Notes: generated by a model from the sequence alone, not told the origin. Positions 9,504-19,084 are shown, counted from the first letter of the stretch. The stretch: DNA of 64,000 bases from Caldilineaceae bacterium bin5 (GCA_002238445.1 MPML01000015.1:26233-90232); one strand, 5' to 3'. Numbers and translations: made by a program.

Positions 9504-9598
9504 GACTGCAATAGGGCTACCATGACCGCCCAGGCATCTTTCCAGACTGCGCTCCGCTTATCTGATCAGATTCTTACCGATCAGAACTGAGGGTATAC

Positions 9599-10477
9599 AT
9601 GACAACAACTGTTCAGACCACGCCTGCATCTGGGCCGAGATACTCCGGCATACAAATTCGTAACGGAGCTCTTGTGAGCCTGGCAAACTTTTTCTTGCTA
9701 ATCGGCGTACTGCTTGCTGCCGTCCCCTTCATATACATGATCTCGGCGTCATTCAAGCCACAGAATGAAATCTTCACCTTTCCGGTCCAGATCATTCCCA
9801 AAGAGCCGTTCTTCGACAACTACACAACCCTAATCGGAGAAACTCTGTACCTTCGCTGGTTCCTGAACACAGCAATCGTCGCCGTCGGGCGTACTTCGCT
9901 CTCTCTTTTACTGTGCATGTTGGCCGGGTTCGCCTTCGCCAAATATGACTTTCCTTTCCGGCGCGTTCTCTTCGTGATGGTCTTGGCCAGCTTTACGCTT
10001 CCATTCGAGGTGGTGCTTATCCCTCTCTATACCATGATGGTCAGACTGGGCTGGCTCAACACCTACTGGGTTCTTATCGTACCCTTCGCCGCCAGCGCTT
10101 TCGGTATTTTTCTGGCCCGGCAGTACGCGTTAGCCCTGCCGACGGAACTGATGGAGGCCGCCCGCATCGACGGCTCCAGCGAATTGGGGATCTTCTTCCG
10201 CATCGCAATTCCCAACCTGCGTCCGGCCTTGGCCGTGATGGGCATTATCTTTTTCCAGGCTTCCTGGAACGACTTTCTCTGGCCCCTGATCGTCCTCAAT
10301 GATTCGACCATGTACGTGATCAACCTGGCACTGCCCACACTGCGCGGCCCCTACGGCGACCAGTATGGCCTTGTCCTCGGCGGCGCCGTAATCGCCGTTA
10401 TTCCAATTATCATTATCTTCTTTGCCATGCAGCGCTATTTCATCGAAGGCATTATGGCCGGTGCGCTGAAAGGCTGA
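9599..10477 (+). CDS. Carbohydrate ABC transporter permease, MalG type
   Basis: Inner-membrane partner of the preceding permease, 292 residues, with six predicted membrane segments and the EAA loop LPTELMEAARIDGSSELG, ending in the family-typical YFIEGIMAGALKG. It follows the upstream permease by 95 bases and precedes a hydrolase by 35 bases, consistent with one operon. Confidence 0.93.
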   Translation: MTTTVQTTPASGPRYSGIQIRNGALVSLANFFLLIGVLLAAVPFIYMISASFKPQNEIFTFPVQIIPKEPFFDNYTTLIGETLYLRWFLNTAIVAVGRTSLSLLLCMLAGFAFAKYDFPFRRVLFVMVLASFTLPFEVVLIPLYTMMVRLGWLNTYWVLIVPFAASAFGIFLARQYALALPTELMEAARIDGSSELGIFFRIAIPNLRPALAVMGIIFFQASWNDFLWPLIVLNDSTMYVINLALPTLRGPYGDQYGLVLGGAVIAVIPIIIIFFAMQRYFIEGIMAGALKG

Positions 10478-10512
10478 TTGCAGATACCTTTCTGCGTTCT
10501 GGGAGTCTATCC

Positions 10513-11718
10513 ATGCACGAAACTCACGTCCCCGCAATCCAATCCGCCGTGCAAGAGTACAGCGACGACATCATCACCTTCCTCCGGCAGATCTGCGCCA
10601 TCCCCTCGCTGGATTCGCAGATCGGGCCCGTGGGTGAACGCGTCCAGGAGGAATTGCGCAAACTCGGCTTCGATGAAGTCTGGTTCGATTCGATGGGCAA
10701 CACCGTCGGCAAAATCGGCGACGGTGAACGCATTCTCGTCTACGACAGCCACATCGACACCGTCGGCATCGGCGCCGCCGACGAATGGGATTGGGACCCT
10801 TATGAGGGTAAAGTCGAGGATGGCATCCTCTATGCCCGCGGCGCCTGCGACGAAAAGGGCAGCACGCCCGGTATGATCTACGGGCTGGCCATCGCGCGCA
10901 GCCTGGGGCTGCTCGATGGTTGGACCGCCTACTATTTCGGCAATATGGAGGAATGGTGCGACGGCATCGCTCCGCACGCCTTCGTCGAACACGAAGGCAT
11001 CCGTCCCGATTTCGTCGTCATCGGCGAGCCGACCAAAATGCAAATCTATCGCGGCCATAAAGGGCGTGTCGAGCTGAAAGCGGTCGCCAAAGGCAGAAGC
11101 GCCCACGCGGCCAGCAATCACCTTGGCGACAACGCCATCTACAAAGCCCTTCCCCTTCTCGAAGGCATCAGCCGCCTCGAGCCGCAACTGGGCAACCACC
11201 CCTTCTTAGGCCCCGGCAAGATCACTGCCACCGACATCGAAGTCGAAACGCCCAGCCTCAACGCCGTCCCCAATCAGTGCACCGTCTACATCGACCGCCG
11301 CGTGACCTTCGGCGAGGATCTGGAAGCCGTGATCGAGCAGGTCCGCGCCCTGATCCCACAGGCAAATCAACAGGCCGAAGATGTGACGCTTGAGATGCTT
11401 TTCTACGATGAACCCAGCTATACCGGCTTCGTCTTTCCGGTCGAAAAGTATTTCCCCGCCTGGGCTCTGGAAGAGGACGAACCGCTTGTGCAAGCAGGAC
11501 AGGCGACCCGCAAGCTTATCGGCCTGCCGGACGCACCCACCGGCAAGTGGGATTTCAGCACTAACGGCATCTACTGGCGCGGCAAAGCCGGTATCCCCAG
11601 TATCGGTTTCGCTCCCGGCGATGAAGTGACAGCCCACACCGTCCTCGATAGTGTTTCGCTGGCCGAAGTCGTGAAATCCACCGAGTTTTACGCGCTCCTT
11701 CCGGCGCTGATCACGTAA
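10513..11718 (+). CDS. ygeY: M20-family metallohydrolase, YgeY type
   Basis: Cytoplasmic two-zinc amidohydrolase/peptidase-fold enzyme, 401 residues. Zinc-site residues appear as YDSHIDTVG (His80, Asp82), RGACDEKG (Asp113) and NMEEWCDG (Glu-Glu), and YRGHKGRVELK marks the YgeY branch. That branch is named for its co-occurrence with selenium-dependent purine catabolism genes in other bacteria, but none is visible here. Here it ends a sugar-transport operon, so the substrate may be an amide or ester of the imported compound (inference). Confidence 0.85.
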   Translation: MHETHVPAIQSAVQEYSDDIITFLRQICAIPSLDSQIGPVGERVQEELRKLGFDEVWFDSMGNTVGKIGDGERILVYDSHIDTVGIGAADEWDWDPYEGKVEDGILYARGACDEKGSTPGMIYGLAIARSLGLLDGWTAYYFGNMEEWCDGIAPHAFVEHEGIRPDFVVIGEPTKMQIYRGHKGRVELKAVAKGRSAHAASNHLGDNAIYKALPLLEGISRLEPQLGNHPFLGPGKITATDIEVETPSLNAVPNQCTVYIDRRVTFGEDLEAVIEQVRALIPQANQQAEDVTLEMLFYDEPSYTGFVFPVEKYFPAWALEEDEPLVQAGQATRKLIGLPDAPTGKWDFSTNGIYWRGKAGIPSIGFAPGDEVTAHTVLDSVSLAEVVKSTEFYALLPALIT

Positions 11719-11925
11719 AACGCATCCTCTCCGATTGCCTCCATTTTTGTTTCTCCTGCCGGCCGGCGGCCACCAAGAAACGCGATTGGACGAAATCCGC
11801 ACAATTGGCGAAAATAGGGTTAATCTCGTGGCGTTCTCCCGGCTCGGAGGATGCCAAATTCAGCAGCCTGAAAGAGCAGCGGAGCCGCAGTGCATCTGCC
11901 GATATGCCGACTGTGATGAATTGAA

Positions 11926-12675
11926 ATGACGATTGCTGAAAACCTGCGCCAGGTACGCGCACGCATGGCCCAGGCCGCGCAACGCGCACAGCGGTCCCCG
12001 GACGAGATCACGCTTGTGGCGGTGAGCAAGACAAAGCCGCTGGCGCTGATCGCCGAGACCGCCGCCGCCGGCCAGGTTGATTTTGGCGAAAATCGGCTCG
12101 AAGAACTTTGGCCGAAGGTCGATGCCGCCGCTGCGGCCGGCTTGAACGCGATTCGCTGGCATGCCATCGGCACTATCCAGAGCCGTAAGGCAAAACTGGC
12201 GTTGGGCCCGCCTACCGCTGAATCCCGGACGACCAGTGACGCGATCTGCCTTATCCATTCAGTGGACAGGCCGAAAATCGCCCAACGTCTGAGCCGGCTG
12301 GCCGCCGACAACGACCACCCGCTCGACGTCCTGCTGGAAGTCAACGTCAGCGGTGAACTGAGCAAGCACGGCTTTTCTCCAGCCAGCCTGGTCGACGCGC
12401 TGCCCGCGCTGCTGGACCTGCCATCACTGCGTTACTGCGGACTGATGACGATGGCCCCCTTTGTCGACGATGCCGAAGAGGTAAGGCCGCTTTTTCGAAA
12501 ATTGCGCTGCCTGCTTCAGGAGTTGCGGCACACATTCCCGCCGGCACAGTTTCCTCAGGCCACCTGGCAGCATCTGTCTATGGGTATGACAAGCGATTTT
12601 GAAGTCGCAATCGAAGAGGGCGCCACAATTGTGCGCGTCGGCACCGCGATCTTCGGCCACAGGGAGTACGAATGA
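11926..12675 (+). CDS. yggS: YggS-family pyridoxal 5'-phosphate-binding protein (PLP homeostasis)
   Basis: Single-domain alanine-racemase-like barrel, 249 residues, that binds PLP and is known in other bacteria to control vitamin B6 and amino-acid balance. The PLP-lysine region is [10 protein letters not shown], followed by [22 protein letters not shown] and the phosphate-binding end [17 protein letters not shown]. It overlaps proC by four bases. The yggS-proC-yggT order is a widely conserved neighbourhood. Confidence 0.93.
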   Translation: MTIAENLRQVRARMAQAAQRAQRSPDEITLVAVSKTKPLALIAETAAAGQVDFGENRLEELWPKVDAAAAAGLNAIRWHAIGTIQSRKAKLALGPPTAESRTTSDAICLIHSVDRPKIAQRLSRLAADNDHPLDVLLEVNVSGELSKHGFSPASLVDALPALLDLPSLRYCGLMTMAPFVDDAEEVRPLFRKLRCLLQELRHTFPPAQFPQATWQHLSMGMTSDFEVAIEEGATIVRVGTAIFGHREYE

Positions 12676-13490
12676 ATCAGCTACAAGGCAATATAACTTT
12701 CATCGGCGGCGGCGCCATGGGTGAGGCCATCATTGGTTCACTTATAGGAAAAGGGCTCCTCACACCAACTCAAATCTGCGTCTCCGAGCCAGTGCCCGCC
12801 CGCCGCGACTTTCTGAACAGCACATACGGCGTGACTACCGAGACAGACAACGGCCAGGCCGTGGCCGGCGCCTCCGTCGTCGTTCTGGCGGTCAAGCCAC
12901 AGGTGCTGGCGCCGGTTATGGCGGACCTGAATGGAAACCTGTCCGCCGCCGCACTCGTAGTCAGTATCATGGCAGGGGTGCGCATCGACACGCTTACCTC
13001 CGGTCTCGGCCATGACAAGATAGTCCGGTCCATGCCAAACACACCGGCCCAGGTGGGCAAGGGTATGACCGTGTGGACCGACACCGCCGCCGTGACCGAG
13101 TCCGACCGCGCCGCGGCCCAGGCCATTCTCGAAGCAATGGGCGAAGCCATTTACGCGGCAGAGGAGCATTACCTGGATATGGCCACCGGGTTGAGCGGTT
13201 CCGGTCCGGGATTCGTCTATCTCCTGCTCGAAGCAATGATCGATGCCGGCGTTCACATTGGTTTCAGCCGCGACCAGGCGCAACAGATGGTGTTACAGAC
13301 CGTAGAGGGTAGTGTGGAGTTGATGCGCCAGGGCGGTCTCCATCCCGCTGACCTGCGCAACCGAGTAACCAGCCCCGCAGGCACGACCGCCGCAGGTACC
13401 CTCGTGTTGGAGCGCGCCGGCGTGCGCTCAGCACTGATCGATGCCGTGGATACTGCCTACCGGCGCAGTCAGGAATTAGGCGGCAGCTAA
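12672..13490 (+). CDS. proC: Pyrroline-5-carboxylate reductase
   Basis: Last step of proline synthesis: reduces 1-pyrroline-5-carboxylate with NAD(P)H in the cytoplasm. The 272-residue protein has an N-terminal GGGAMGEAI nucleotide motif (residues 11-19), [11 protein letters not shown] in the middle, and the family signature region [18 protein letters not shown] followed by [14 protein letters not shown] near the C-terminus. Length is typical. Its start overlaps the yggS stop (ATGA), implying translational coupling. Confidence 0.96.
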   Translation: MNQLQGNITFIGGGAMGEAIIGSLIGKGLLTPTQICVSEPVPARRDFLNSTYGVTTETDNGQAVAGASVVVLAVKPQVLAPVMADLNGNLSAAALVVSIMAGVRIDTLTSGLGHDKIVRSMPNTPAQVGKGMTVWTDTAAVTESDRAAAQAILEAMGEAIYAAEEHYLDMATGLSGSGPGFVYLLLEAMIDAGVHIGFSRDQAQQMVLQTVEGSVELMRQGGLHPADLRNRVTSPAGTTAAGTLVLERAGVRSALIDAVDTAYRRSQELGGS

Positions 13491-13574
13491 ATTAGCGCCC
13501 GGCGACTTGCACAAATGTGGGCCGCCAGGCACAGGTGATTCGTTCGGATAGTTCTAATAACGTAAGGAGTAGCC

Positions 13575-13826
13575 GTGATCTTCCTGCTCTTGGCCCGTGT
13601 ACTTCAGATTTATACCTTCATCCTCTTGATCAGAATTCTGATCACATGGATCCCGAACCTGGACCCCCATCACCCGATCGTCCAGCTTCTCTTTCAGGTG
13701 ACGGAACCGGTGCTGGAACCGGCCCGCAAGCTCATTCCCTCAATCGGCATGATCGACATCTCTCCGATTGTCGTCTTCATCGTCTTGGGTATCTTGCAGG
13801 ATCTACTGGTTCAGCTCGCCTATTAG
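13575..13826 (+). CDS. yggT: YggT family membrane protein
   Basis: Small integral membrane protein of 83 residues with two hydrophobic segments (about 3-24 and 58-82) and the typical ITWIPNLDPHHP stretch between them. The start is GTG with a TAAGGAG site about seven bases upstream. Members lie beside yggS and proC in many bacteria and have been linked to cell shape or osmotic tolerance, but the molecular role is not settled. A weak eight-base hairpin follows at 13850-13874. Confidence 0.9.
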   Translation: MIFLLLARVLQIYTFILLIRILITWIPNLDPHHPIVQLLFQVTEPVLEPARKLIPSIGMIDISPIVVFIVLGILQDLLVQLAY

Positions 13827-13913
13827 AATCAGATCGTAGTTTGAAGGCTTCTTCTCCAGGGCAAAGGGAGAAGACTGCACTTCCCACCTGCGATCACAAC
13901 ACGGGGAGAAACT

Positions 13914-15323
13914 GTGCCTGAGATTTCCAAGGAAAGAGGCGCTCTTCGCTGGCGGCCGCGGCTCTCGATTGCAACAAAGGTCGCCGCCGCGCTCATTGTT
14001 GCTTCGTTGTTGCTGAGCGCCTGCGGCATCCGGCGGTTCCTGGGGCCGAGAGCAGAGCCGACCGCTGTGGAAGAGGAGGCTGATGAAACTCTGTCCCGGC
14101 TGATCGAGCGGGCCAAAGAGGACCTGGTGCAGGCAACCAGCGCCGAAGCCGATGAAATCATCCTCGTAAGCACCGAAGAAGTGGAGTGGGGCGACACCAG
14201 CCTCGATTGCCCGTATCCGGATGAGATGTACGCCCAGATGATAACGCCGGGCTACGTAATCGTGTTGGAGAGCGGCGGCACCACCTACGACTTTCACACT
14301 GGCGCCGATCCCGAAGGGCCGCTGGTGCAGTGCACAGAAGACGGGACGCCTGCAGGTGTGGCTGCCGTACCCACCGAGGAGCCCGCAGAAGAGACCCAAA
14401 TGGTTGCTGACGACGTGCTGCCGCGTCTGATCGAAAGGGCGACAGAGGATCTGATGCAGGCAACCAGCGCCGAGTCCGACGCAATCTCCGTTGTCAGCAC
14501 CGAAGAGGTAGAGTGGAGCGACACCAGCCTCGGCTGTCAGGAGCCAAACAAGATGTACGCCCAGATGATCACGCCTGGCTACCTGATCGTCCTCGAATCA
14601 GACGGCAACACCTATGACTACCACACCGGGAACGATCCCGAAGGACCACTGGTGCATTGCACCGAAGACGGGACGCCCGCAAGCGCGGCTCTCACCCTCC
14701 CAACGGAATCCGTAGGAGTAATCACAATGGACGAAGGCGCGCTGACCCTCCTGATCGAGCGGGCCAAAGAAGACCTGGTGCAAGCAACCGGCGCCGAGTC
14801 CGACGCAGTCACCGTTGTCAGCACCGAAGAGGTTGAGTGGAGCGACTCCAGCCTTGGCTGCCCGGATCCGGACGCGATGTACGCCCAGGTGATTACACCG
14901 GGCTACCTGATCGTCCTGGAATCCGACGGCAACACATTTAACTACCACACCGGCGCCGACCCCGAAGGACCACTGGTGCAGTGCACCGAAGACGGAACGC
15001 CCGCCGCGTCGGAGATGGTCGAAGTCGCGATCCAAATGGTCGCTGAGGATGTCCTGTCCCGCCTGATCGAACGGGCGACAGAGGACCTCATTCAGGCAAC
15101 AAGCGCCGCGGCCGACAAGATCACCGTTGTCAGTACTGAAGAGGTGGAATGGAGTGACACCAGCCTGGGCTGTCCGGAGCCGGACGGGATGTATGCGCAG
15201 ATGATCACGCCGGGCTACTTGATCGTACTGGAAACCGGCAGCGAAACTTATAAGTATCACAGCGGGACCGACCCGGAAGGCCCGCTGGTACAGTGCAATC
15301 TTGAGGCCGACAGCGAAGAATAG
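13914..15323 (+). CDS. Lipoprotein with four tandem ~108-residue repeats
   Basis: Predicted membrane-anchored surface lipoprotein, 469 residues, GTG start. A hydrophobic signal ends in the lipobox LSAC (Cys37). Four repeats follow, starting near residues 60, 169, 277 and 381, each with an IERA helix-like start, STEEVEW, MYAQ and TPGY motifs and a YHTG-like stretch. Each holds exactly two cysteines 41 residues apart (99/140, 208/249, 316/357, 420/461), suggesting one disulphide per repeat. Acidic Thr/Pro/Glu linkers separate the repeats. I recognise the single-domain pattern from bacterial lipoproteins but cannot name a family or function. Confidence 0.85.
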   Translation: MPEISKERGALRWRPRLSIATKVAAALIVASLLLSACGIRRFLGPRAEPTAVEEEADETLSRLIERAKEDLVQATSAEADEIILVSTEEVEWGDTSLDCPYPDEMYAQMITPGYVIVLESGGTTYDFHTGADPEGPLVQCTEDGTPAGVAAVPTEEPAEETQMVADDVLPRLIERATEDLMQATSAESDAISVVSTEEVEWSDTSLGCQEPNKMYAQMITPGYLIVLESDGNTYDYHTGNDPEGPLVHCTEDGTPASAALTLPTESVGVITMDEGALTLLIERAKEDLVQATGAESDAVTVVSTEEVEWSDSSLGCPDPDAMYAQVITPGYLIVLESDGNTFNYHTGADPEGPLVQCTEDGTPAASEMVEVAIQMVAEDVLSRLIERATEDLIQATSAAADKITVVSTEEVEWSDTSLGCPEPDGMYAQMITPGYLIVLETGSETYKYHSGTDPEGPLVQCNLEADSEE

Positions 15324-15340
15324 ACTGTTCGGTCAGGCCA

Positions 15341-15721
15341 ATGAACGCGATCAGGAATCAGGATCAGTTCGACGAGTTGGTCCTCAGAGCCATAGAAGAC
15401 TTACCCGAAATTTTCCTTGACTGCCTGGAGAACGTAGCTATCGTCGTCGAGGAGTGGCCCGACCGCGCCGTCCTCCAGTCCGTAGGCGTGCGTCAGCGCA
15501 GCCATCTCTTGGGCCTGTACCAGGGCATCCCCCAGACCGACCGAACACACGGCTACAACCTGGTCATGCCGGACAAAATCAGCATTTACCGCCGCCCGAT
15601 TCTCATGCGCTGCCGCAGCGATTCGGAAGTCCACGAACTCGTCCAAAGGGTCGTCCGCCACGAAATCGCGCACCACTTCGGCATCGACGACGATCGACTT
15701 ACCGAGATCGGCGCATACTGA
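15341..15721 (+). CDS. Small zincin-like metallopeptidase family protein
   Basis: Cytoplasmic-looking protein of 126 residues with the zinc motif HEIAHHFGIDDDRL near the C-terminus (HExxH plus a downstream Asp), typical of the short 'minimal zincin' family. An N-terminal acidic region (FDELVLRAIEDLP) matches the family start. It begins 17 bases after the repeat lipoprotein, so the two are probably co-transcribed. Physiological substrate unknown. Confidence 0.88.
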   Translation: MNAIRNQDQFDELVLRAIEDLPEIFLDCLENVAIVVEEWPDRAVLQSVGVRQRSHLLGLYQGIPQTDRTHGYNLVMPDKISIYRRPILMRCRSDSEVHELVQRVVRHEIAHHFGIDDDRLTEIGAY

Positions 15722-15880
15722 CGTCCGGTACCGGTCCCGCAACGGCGTGTGAATAGCAGACCCGCTGTAATCGGCAACGACAAACGCCGCGCCCCATCGA
15801 CAATCCTCCAATAATCTCTATGCATTAGTGAGACGCGTTTTCTATCGCGAACTCTTGTAAACTCTCGTGATCTCTCGTCC

Positions 15881-15897
15881 AACACTTGTCAAGTGTT
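15881..15897. promoter_or_regulatory. 17-bp inverted repeat, candidate regulator site
   Basis: AACACTTG and CAAGTGTT form perfect eight-base arms around one central base. It is preceded by three degenerate ten-base repeats. It lies about 490 bases before the third transporter operon, so a link to that operon is uncertain. Confidence 0.3.
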
Positions 15898-16081
15898 CGC
15901 AAAGCTGGTTTCGTATCACCAACCTGACAATTTCCCTCCTTCAACCCCCTCTTCCTCACGCAATCAAAATCGTGGGCGGCCACTCTAGGTCTGCCGGCTT
16001 CTCGCCCTCACAGCGCACTGCAGTCCGGAGGAGGCCGGAACTCGTTCCCATCCAGGGATAAACCCGATTTTTTGAGATGCA

Positions 16082-16110
16082 TTGGCAACTCTTTCCGTCT
16101 ATGTTAGTAT
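16082..16110 (+). promoter_or_regulatory. Candidate sigma-70-type promoter for the third transporter
   Basis: TTGGCA (16082-16087), a 17-base spacer and TAGTAT (16105-16110), about 275 bases before the permease start. The boxes match consensus at five and four of six positions. The long leader makes the assignment tentative. Confidence 0.3.
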
Positions 16111-16385
16111 TTCTTGCGCAAGTCGTATTGTTTCCTATCCGCGCCCCCTACGAGAACAGGCGCATTCACGAAGCATTACAGTTCCTCCTCAACCGAAATC
16201 AGGCGCCTCCACCGCGCCCCGTCGAGCCTAAGACGGCGTTTGTCCTATTTTCGCAACTCGAGATTTGCTGAGCAGAGGCGGCGTGAATGCTGAATACTCC
16301 GGGCACCCTACTAGCTGTGAACTGGCTTCACAGAGTTTGCTAGTCACAAGCTACCGACAACCAGCCACCGGTGTTAAGGTGTCAT

Positions 16386-17264
16386 ATGATCGCTTCCAGC
16401 AGTTTCCGATTCCGCCTTGAGTCGATCCTGATCTATCTGGGTCTCGGTATCTTCGCGTTCATCGCAGTGACGCCCTTCCTCCATACCATCGCCCGTTCTT
16501 TCAGCGCCGAAGCCCCAATCCTCCGCGGAGAAGTCTACATTTGGCCGGTAGGCTTCTCCTTTGATTCCTACGAGCGCCTTATCATAGGCGGCACCTTCTG
16601 GCTGGCCTATCGCAACTCCTTCCTCATCACCTTCTACGCGACCCTGGTGCAGATGACCATGACCATTCTCTGCGCCTATCCGCTCTCGCGTACCTACCTG
16701 CCGGGCCGGGGCATTTTCATGGCTCTGATCGTCTTCCAGATGATCTTTCCTCCCAGCCTCATTCCCTTCTATCTGACTGTGCGGGAGGTAGGCCTCATTG
16801 ACAGTTGGGGGTCGCTAATCTGGCCCTATGCGATAAATACCTTCAACATGATCGTGCTGAAGAGCTATTTTCAAGCGCTGCCAAAGGAACTGGAGGAATC
16901 GGCCATCATCGATGGGGCCAACGACTTCAAGGTGCTCATCTATATCATGCTGCCTCTTTCCGTCCCCGTAATTCTTACGTTGACCTTGTTCTACGTCGTC
17001 GCTAACTGGAATCTGTTCCTTCCGGCGATCTTCTTCATCAACGACGGCAACAAGCAACCGCTCCAAGTGATCCTGCGCGACATGATCTGGTCCATGCAGC
17101 TCGCTACGCAGACTGCAAGCGCAGATGATTTTGAGCGGCTGGCCGGCATGGAAGCGCTCAAGGCCTCCAGCGTGATTATCGCCGCGATCCCTATGTTGAT
17201 CGCCTATCCATTCTTCCAGCGTTACTTTATCAAAGGCATCCTTCTGGGCGCCATCAAAGGATAG
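16386..17264 (+). CDS. Carbohydrate ABC transporter permease, LplC/MalG type
   Basis: Inner-membrane permease of 292 residues from the ATG at 16386, chosen because AAGGTG stands just before it; an in-frame GTG 15 bases upstream is less likely. First membrane segment is ILIYLGLGIFAFIAVTPF; the EAA loop is LPKELEESAIIDGANDFK. Together with the LplB-type permease at 19105 and the large binding protein between them it resembles the LplABC/YtcQP group, which import oligosaccharides of complex polysaccharides. Confidence 0.92.
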   Translation: MIASSSFRFRLESILIYLGLGIFAFIAVTPFLHTIARSFSAEAPILRGEVYIWPVGFSFDSYERLIIGGTFWLAYRNSFLITFYATLVQMTMTILCAYPLSRTYLPGRGIFMALIVFQMIFPPSLIPFYLTVREVGLIDSWGSLIWPYAINTFNMIVLKSYFQALPKELEESAIIDGANDFKVLIYIMLPLSVPVILTLTLFYVVANWNLFLPAIFFINDGNKQPLQVILRDMIWSMQLATQTASADDFERLAGMEALKASSVIIAAIPMLIAYPFFQRYFIKGILLGAIKG

Positions 17265-17398
17265 GTAACGCTGCGAACCGGTTTCCCTTGAACGGTTGTC
17301 TACCGTGTTTCCGAGAACTATCCATTGTAGCTGACGTGAGGCGAAGTTTGTCTCTTTCACTCGATCCAGAATTCGGATCCCACAGGAGGAATTCAAAC

Positions 17399-19012
17399 AT
17401 GTCCGCACAATCCAGGTTCACCCGCCGTCAAGCCCTCAAACTGATGGGGGTAGGTACATTCAGCGCCTACCTTGCCGCCTGCGCCGCGCCCGCCGGTCAG
17501 TCCGACATGGCCGACTCCGGCGACTCGGATATGCCGTCCGGCGAGAAAAAGGCCATCTCCATTTCCCACATCGGCGGAGGCAGCGTGGAGGCCTCCGAGA
17601 AGTCGCAGCGCATGATGCTTCTGCGTGCCAACTTCCCCGATATTGAGTTCGAGAACCGCTGGGTCAGCTACGCAGCCTACCTGGACAAGATCCCCGTCCA
17701 GATTGCAAGCGGCGACCTCGCCGACCTGCAGTTCTGCAATGCCTTCAATGATATCCCGCTGATGATGGAAAATCAGATCCTCATCGAAACCGGGCCCCTG
17801 CTGGAACAGTACGGCCAGAACATCCTCGCCGTCACGCCTGAAGGCGCTTGGGCCTCCACCGTCTACGATGGCATGCAATACGCCGTTACGCACAATATCT
17901 ACGACCTGAACATCTGGTGCAGCCAGTACCGCGGCGACTGGCTTGAATCGCTCGGCCTCGGCATCCCCGAAACGATCGATGAGTACGGCGAAGTGCTGCG
18001 CGCCTTCACCAACAGCGACCCCGATGGCAATGGCCAGGACGACACCTATGGCCGCCTGCTTTACAACTCAGTCCGCTTCGACGATGACTTCTTCCATGCC
18101 TTTGGCGTCGCCGTCGGCCATCACCTCAACGGCTTCTGGCGCCAACGCGACGGTCAACTGGCGCTGGACTGGGTACAGCCAGGCATGAAAGACGCGCTCG
18201 CCTGGATGAGCTCCGTCTGGGCTGACGGCGGATTCCATCCTGATTCGATTAGCATCCCGCTCGGTCAGAAGGACAACGCTTTCCGCGGCGGAATCGCTGG
18301 CAACGTCTATACCGCCTGGAGCGCCGTCGATTTCGCGCAGGATCAGATCAGGACCGTCGCGCCCGAAGCCACTGTCGTCGCCGGTCCCGCCCCCGAAGGC
18401 CCGGGTGGGCGCGGCTATACTGGCGAAGGCTGGCCCTGGTGCTTCGTTATTCCTACCACCGCCGAGTATCCCGATGACTGTGTGCGCGTAATCGACTGGT
18501 TCTTTACCCCGGAAATCGCTTCCCAGATCATCTGCGAAGGCGTTCTCGGCGTGACCAATAAAGGTCTCAACGAGAACGGATGGTGTGTCGAGTACACGCC
18601 GGAAGAGAAAAAGGCCATGGGAGACGAGTGGTCTCAGAAACAGAATGAGGTCCAGGACATCAACGTCTTCTGGGGTCTCTGGCTGACTATCGGTACCTTG
18701 GGTGGTGTGCAGCCCTTCCCCACCTTCCCGGCCGACATGAAGAAGCATTTCGAGGATATGCTCGCGGCAAAGTATTCCGAGGAATCGCTCGCCGCTCAGG
18801 TTATCTCCCAGGAATACCTCAAGATCACAGAGAAGCCCCGACCCGTTGCCGCCGACAAGGAGCACTGGCCCGGTCTGCAAACCCGTTTCGGCGAGTTCAT
18901 CTCGCAGGCAGTTGCCGGCACCATCGACCTCGACCAGGGCTGGAGCGAATGGCTCGACTTCTTTGAAAAGAACGGTGGCCCGCTGCTCACCCAGCAGGTC
19001 AACGAAATCTAG
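17399..19012 (+). CDS. Extracellular solute-binding protein, LplA/YtcQ-like, Tat-type lipoprotein
   Basis: Large binding lipoprotein of 537 residues, as usual for LplA-type proteins. The start at 17399 is set by an AGGAGG site and the signal that follows: twin arginines in FTRRQALK (residues 7-14) and the lipobox LAAC. An in-frame ATG at 17288 would put 37 unrelated residues before the signal. It lies between its two permease genes; a hairpin follows. Substrate unknown, probably an oligosaccharide. Confidence 0.9.
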   Translation: MSAQSRFTRRQALKLMGVGTFSAYLAACAAPAGQSDMADSGDSDMPSGEKKAISISHIGGGSVEASEKSQRMMLLRANFPDIEFENRWVSYAAYLDKIPVQIASGDLADLQFCNAFNDIPLMMENQILIETGPLLEQYGQNILAVTPEGAWASTVYDGMQYAVTHNIYDLNIWCSQYRGDWLESLGLGIPETIDEYGEVLRAFTNSDPDGNGQDDTYGRLLYNSVRFDDDFFHAFGVAVGHHLNGFWRQRDGQLALDWVQPGMKDALAWMSSVWADGGFHPDSISIPLGQKDNAFRGGIAGNVYTAWSAVDFAQDQIRTVAPEATVVAGPAPEGPGGRGYTGEGWPWCFVIPTTAEYPDDCVRVIDWFFTPEIASQIICEGVLGVTNKGLNENGWCVEYTPEEKKAMGDEWSQKQNEVQDINVFWGLWLTIGTLGGVQPFPTFPADMKKHFEDMLAAKYSEESLAAQVISQEYLKITEKPRPVAADKEHWPGLQTRFGEFISQAVAGTIDLDQGWSEWLDFFEKNGGPLLTQQVNEI

Positions 19013-19046
19013 TAGACTGTAGGCAGTTTGTAGTAGACAGCAATCA

Positions 19047-19084
19047 GTGGTCGGTGGCCAGCACAGAAACTGGCCGCCGGCCAC
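19047..19084 (+). promoter_or_regulatory. Hairpin between binding-protein and permease genes
   Basis: GTGGTCGGTGGCCAG (19047-19061) pairs with CTGGCCGCCGGCCAC (19070-19084): 15 pairs, two of them G-U, with the loop CACAGAAA. It begins 35 bases after the binding-protein stop and ends about 20 bases before the permease start. The sequence is clearly related to the hairpin at 1697-1733. Confidence 0.55.

Larger units (their letters stand above)
15722..16385. other. Intergenic region, 664 bp, no gene found
   Basis: Only short unsupported ORFs occur here. Three decamer-like units (ACTCTTGTAA, ACTCTCGTGA, TCTCTCGTCC at 15851-15880) run directly into the inverted repeat AACACTTG-T-CAAGTGTT (15881-15897). 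Farther on is a candidate promoter at 16082-16110. Nothing else stands out. Confidence 0.5.
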
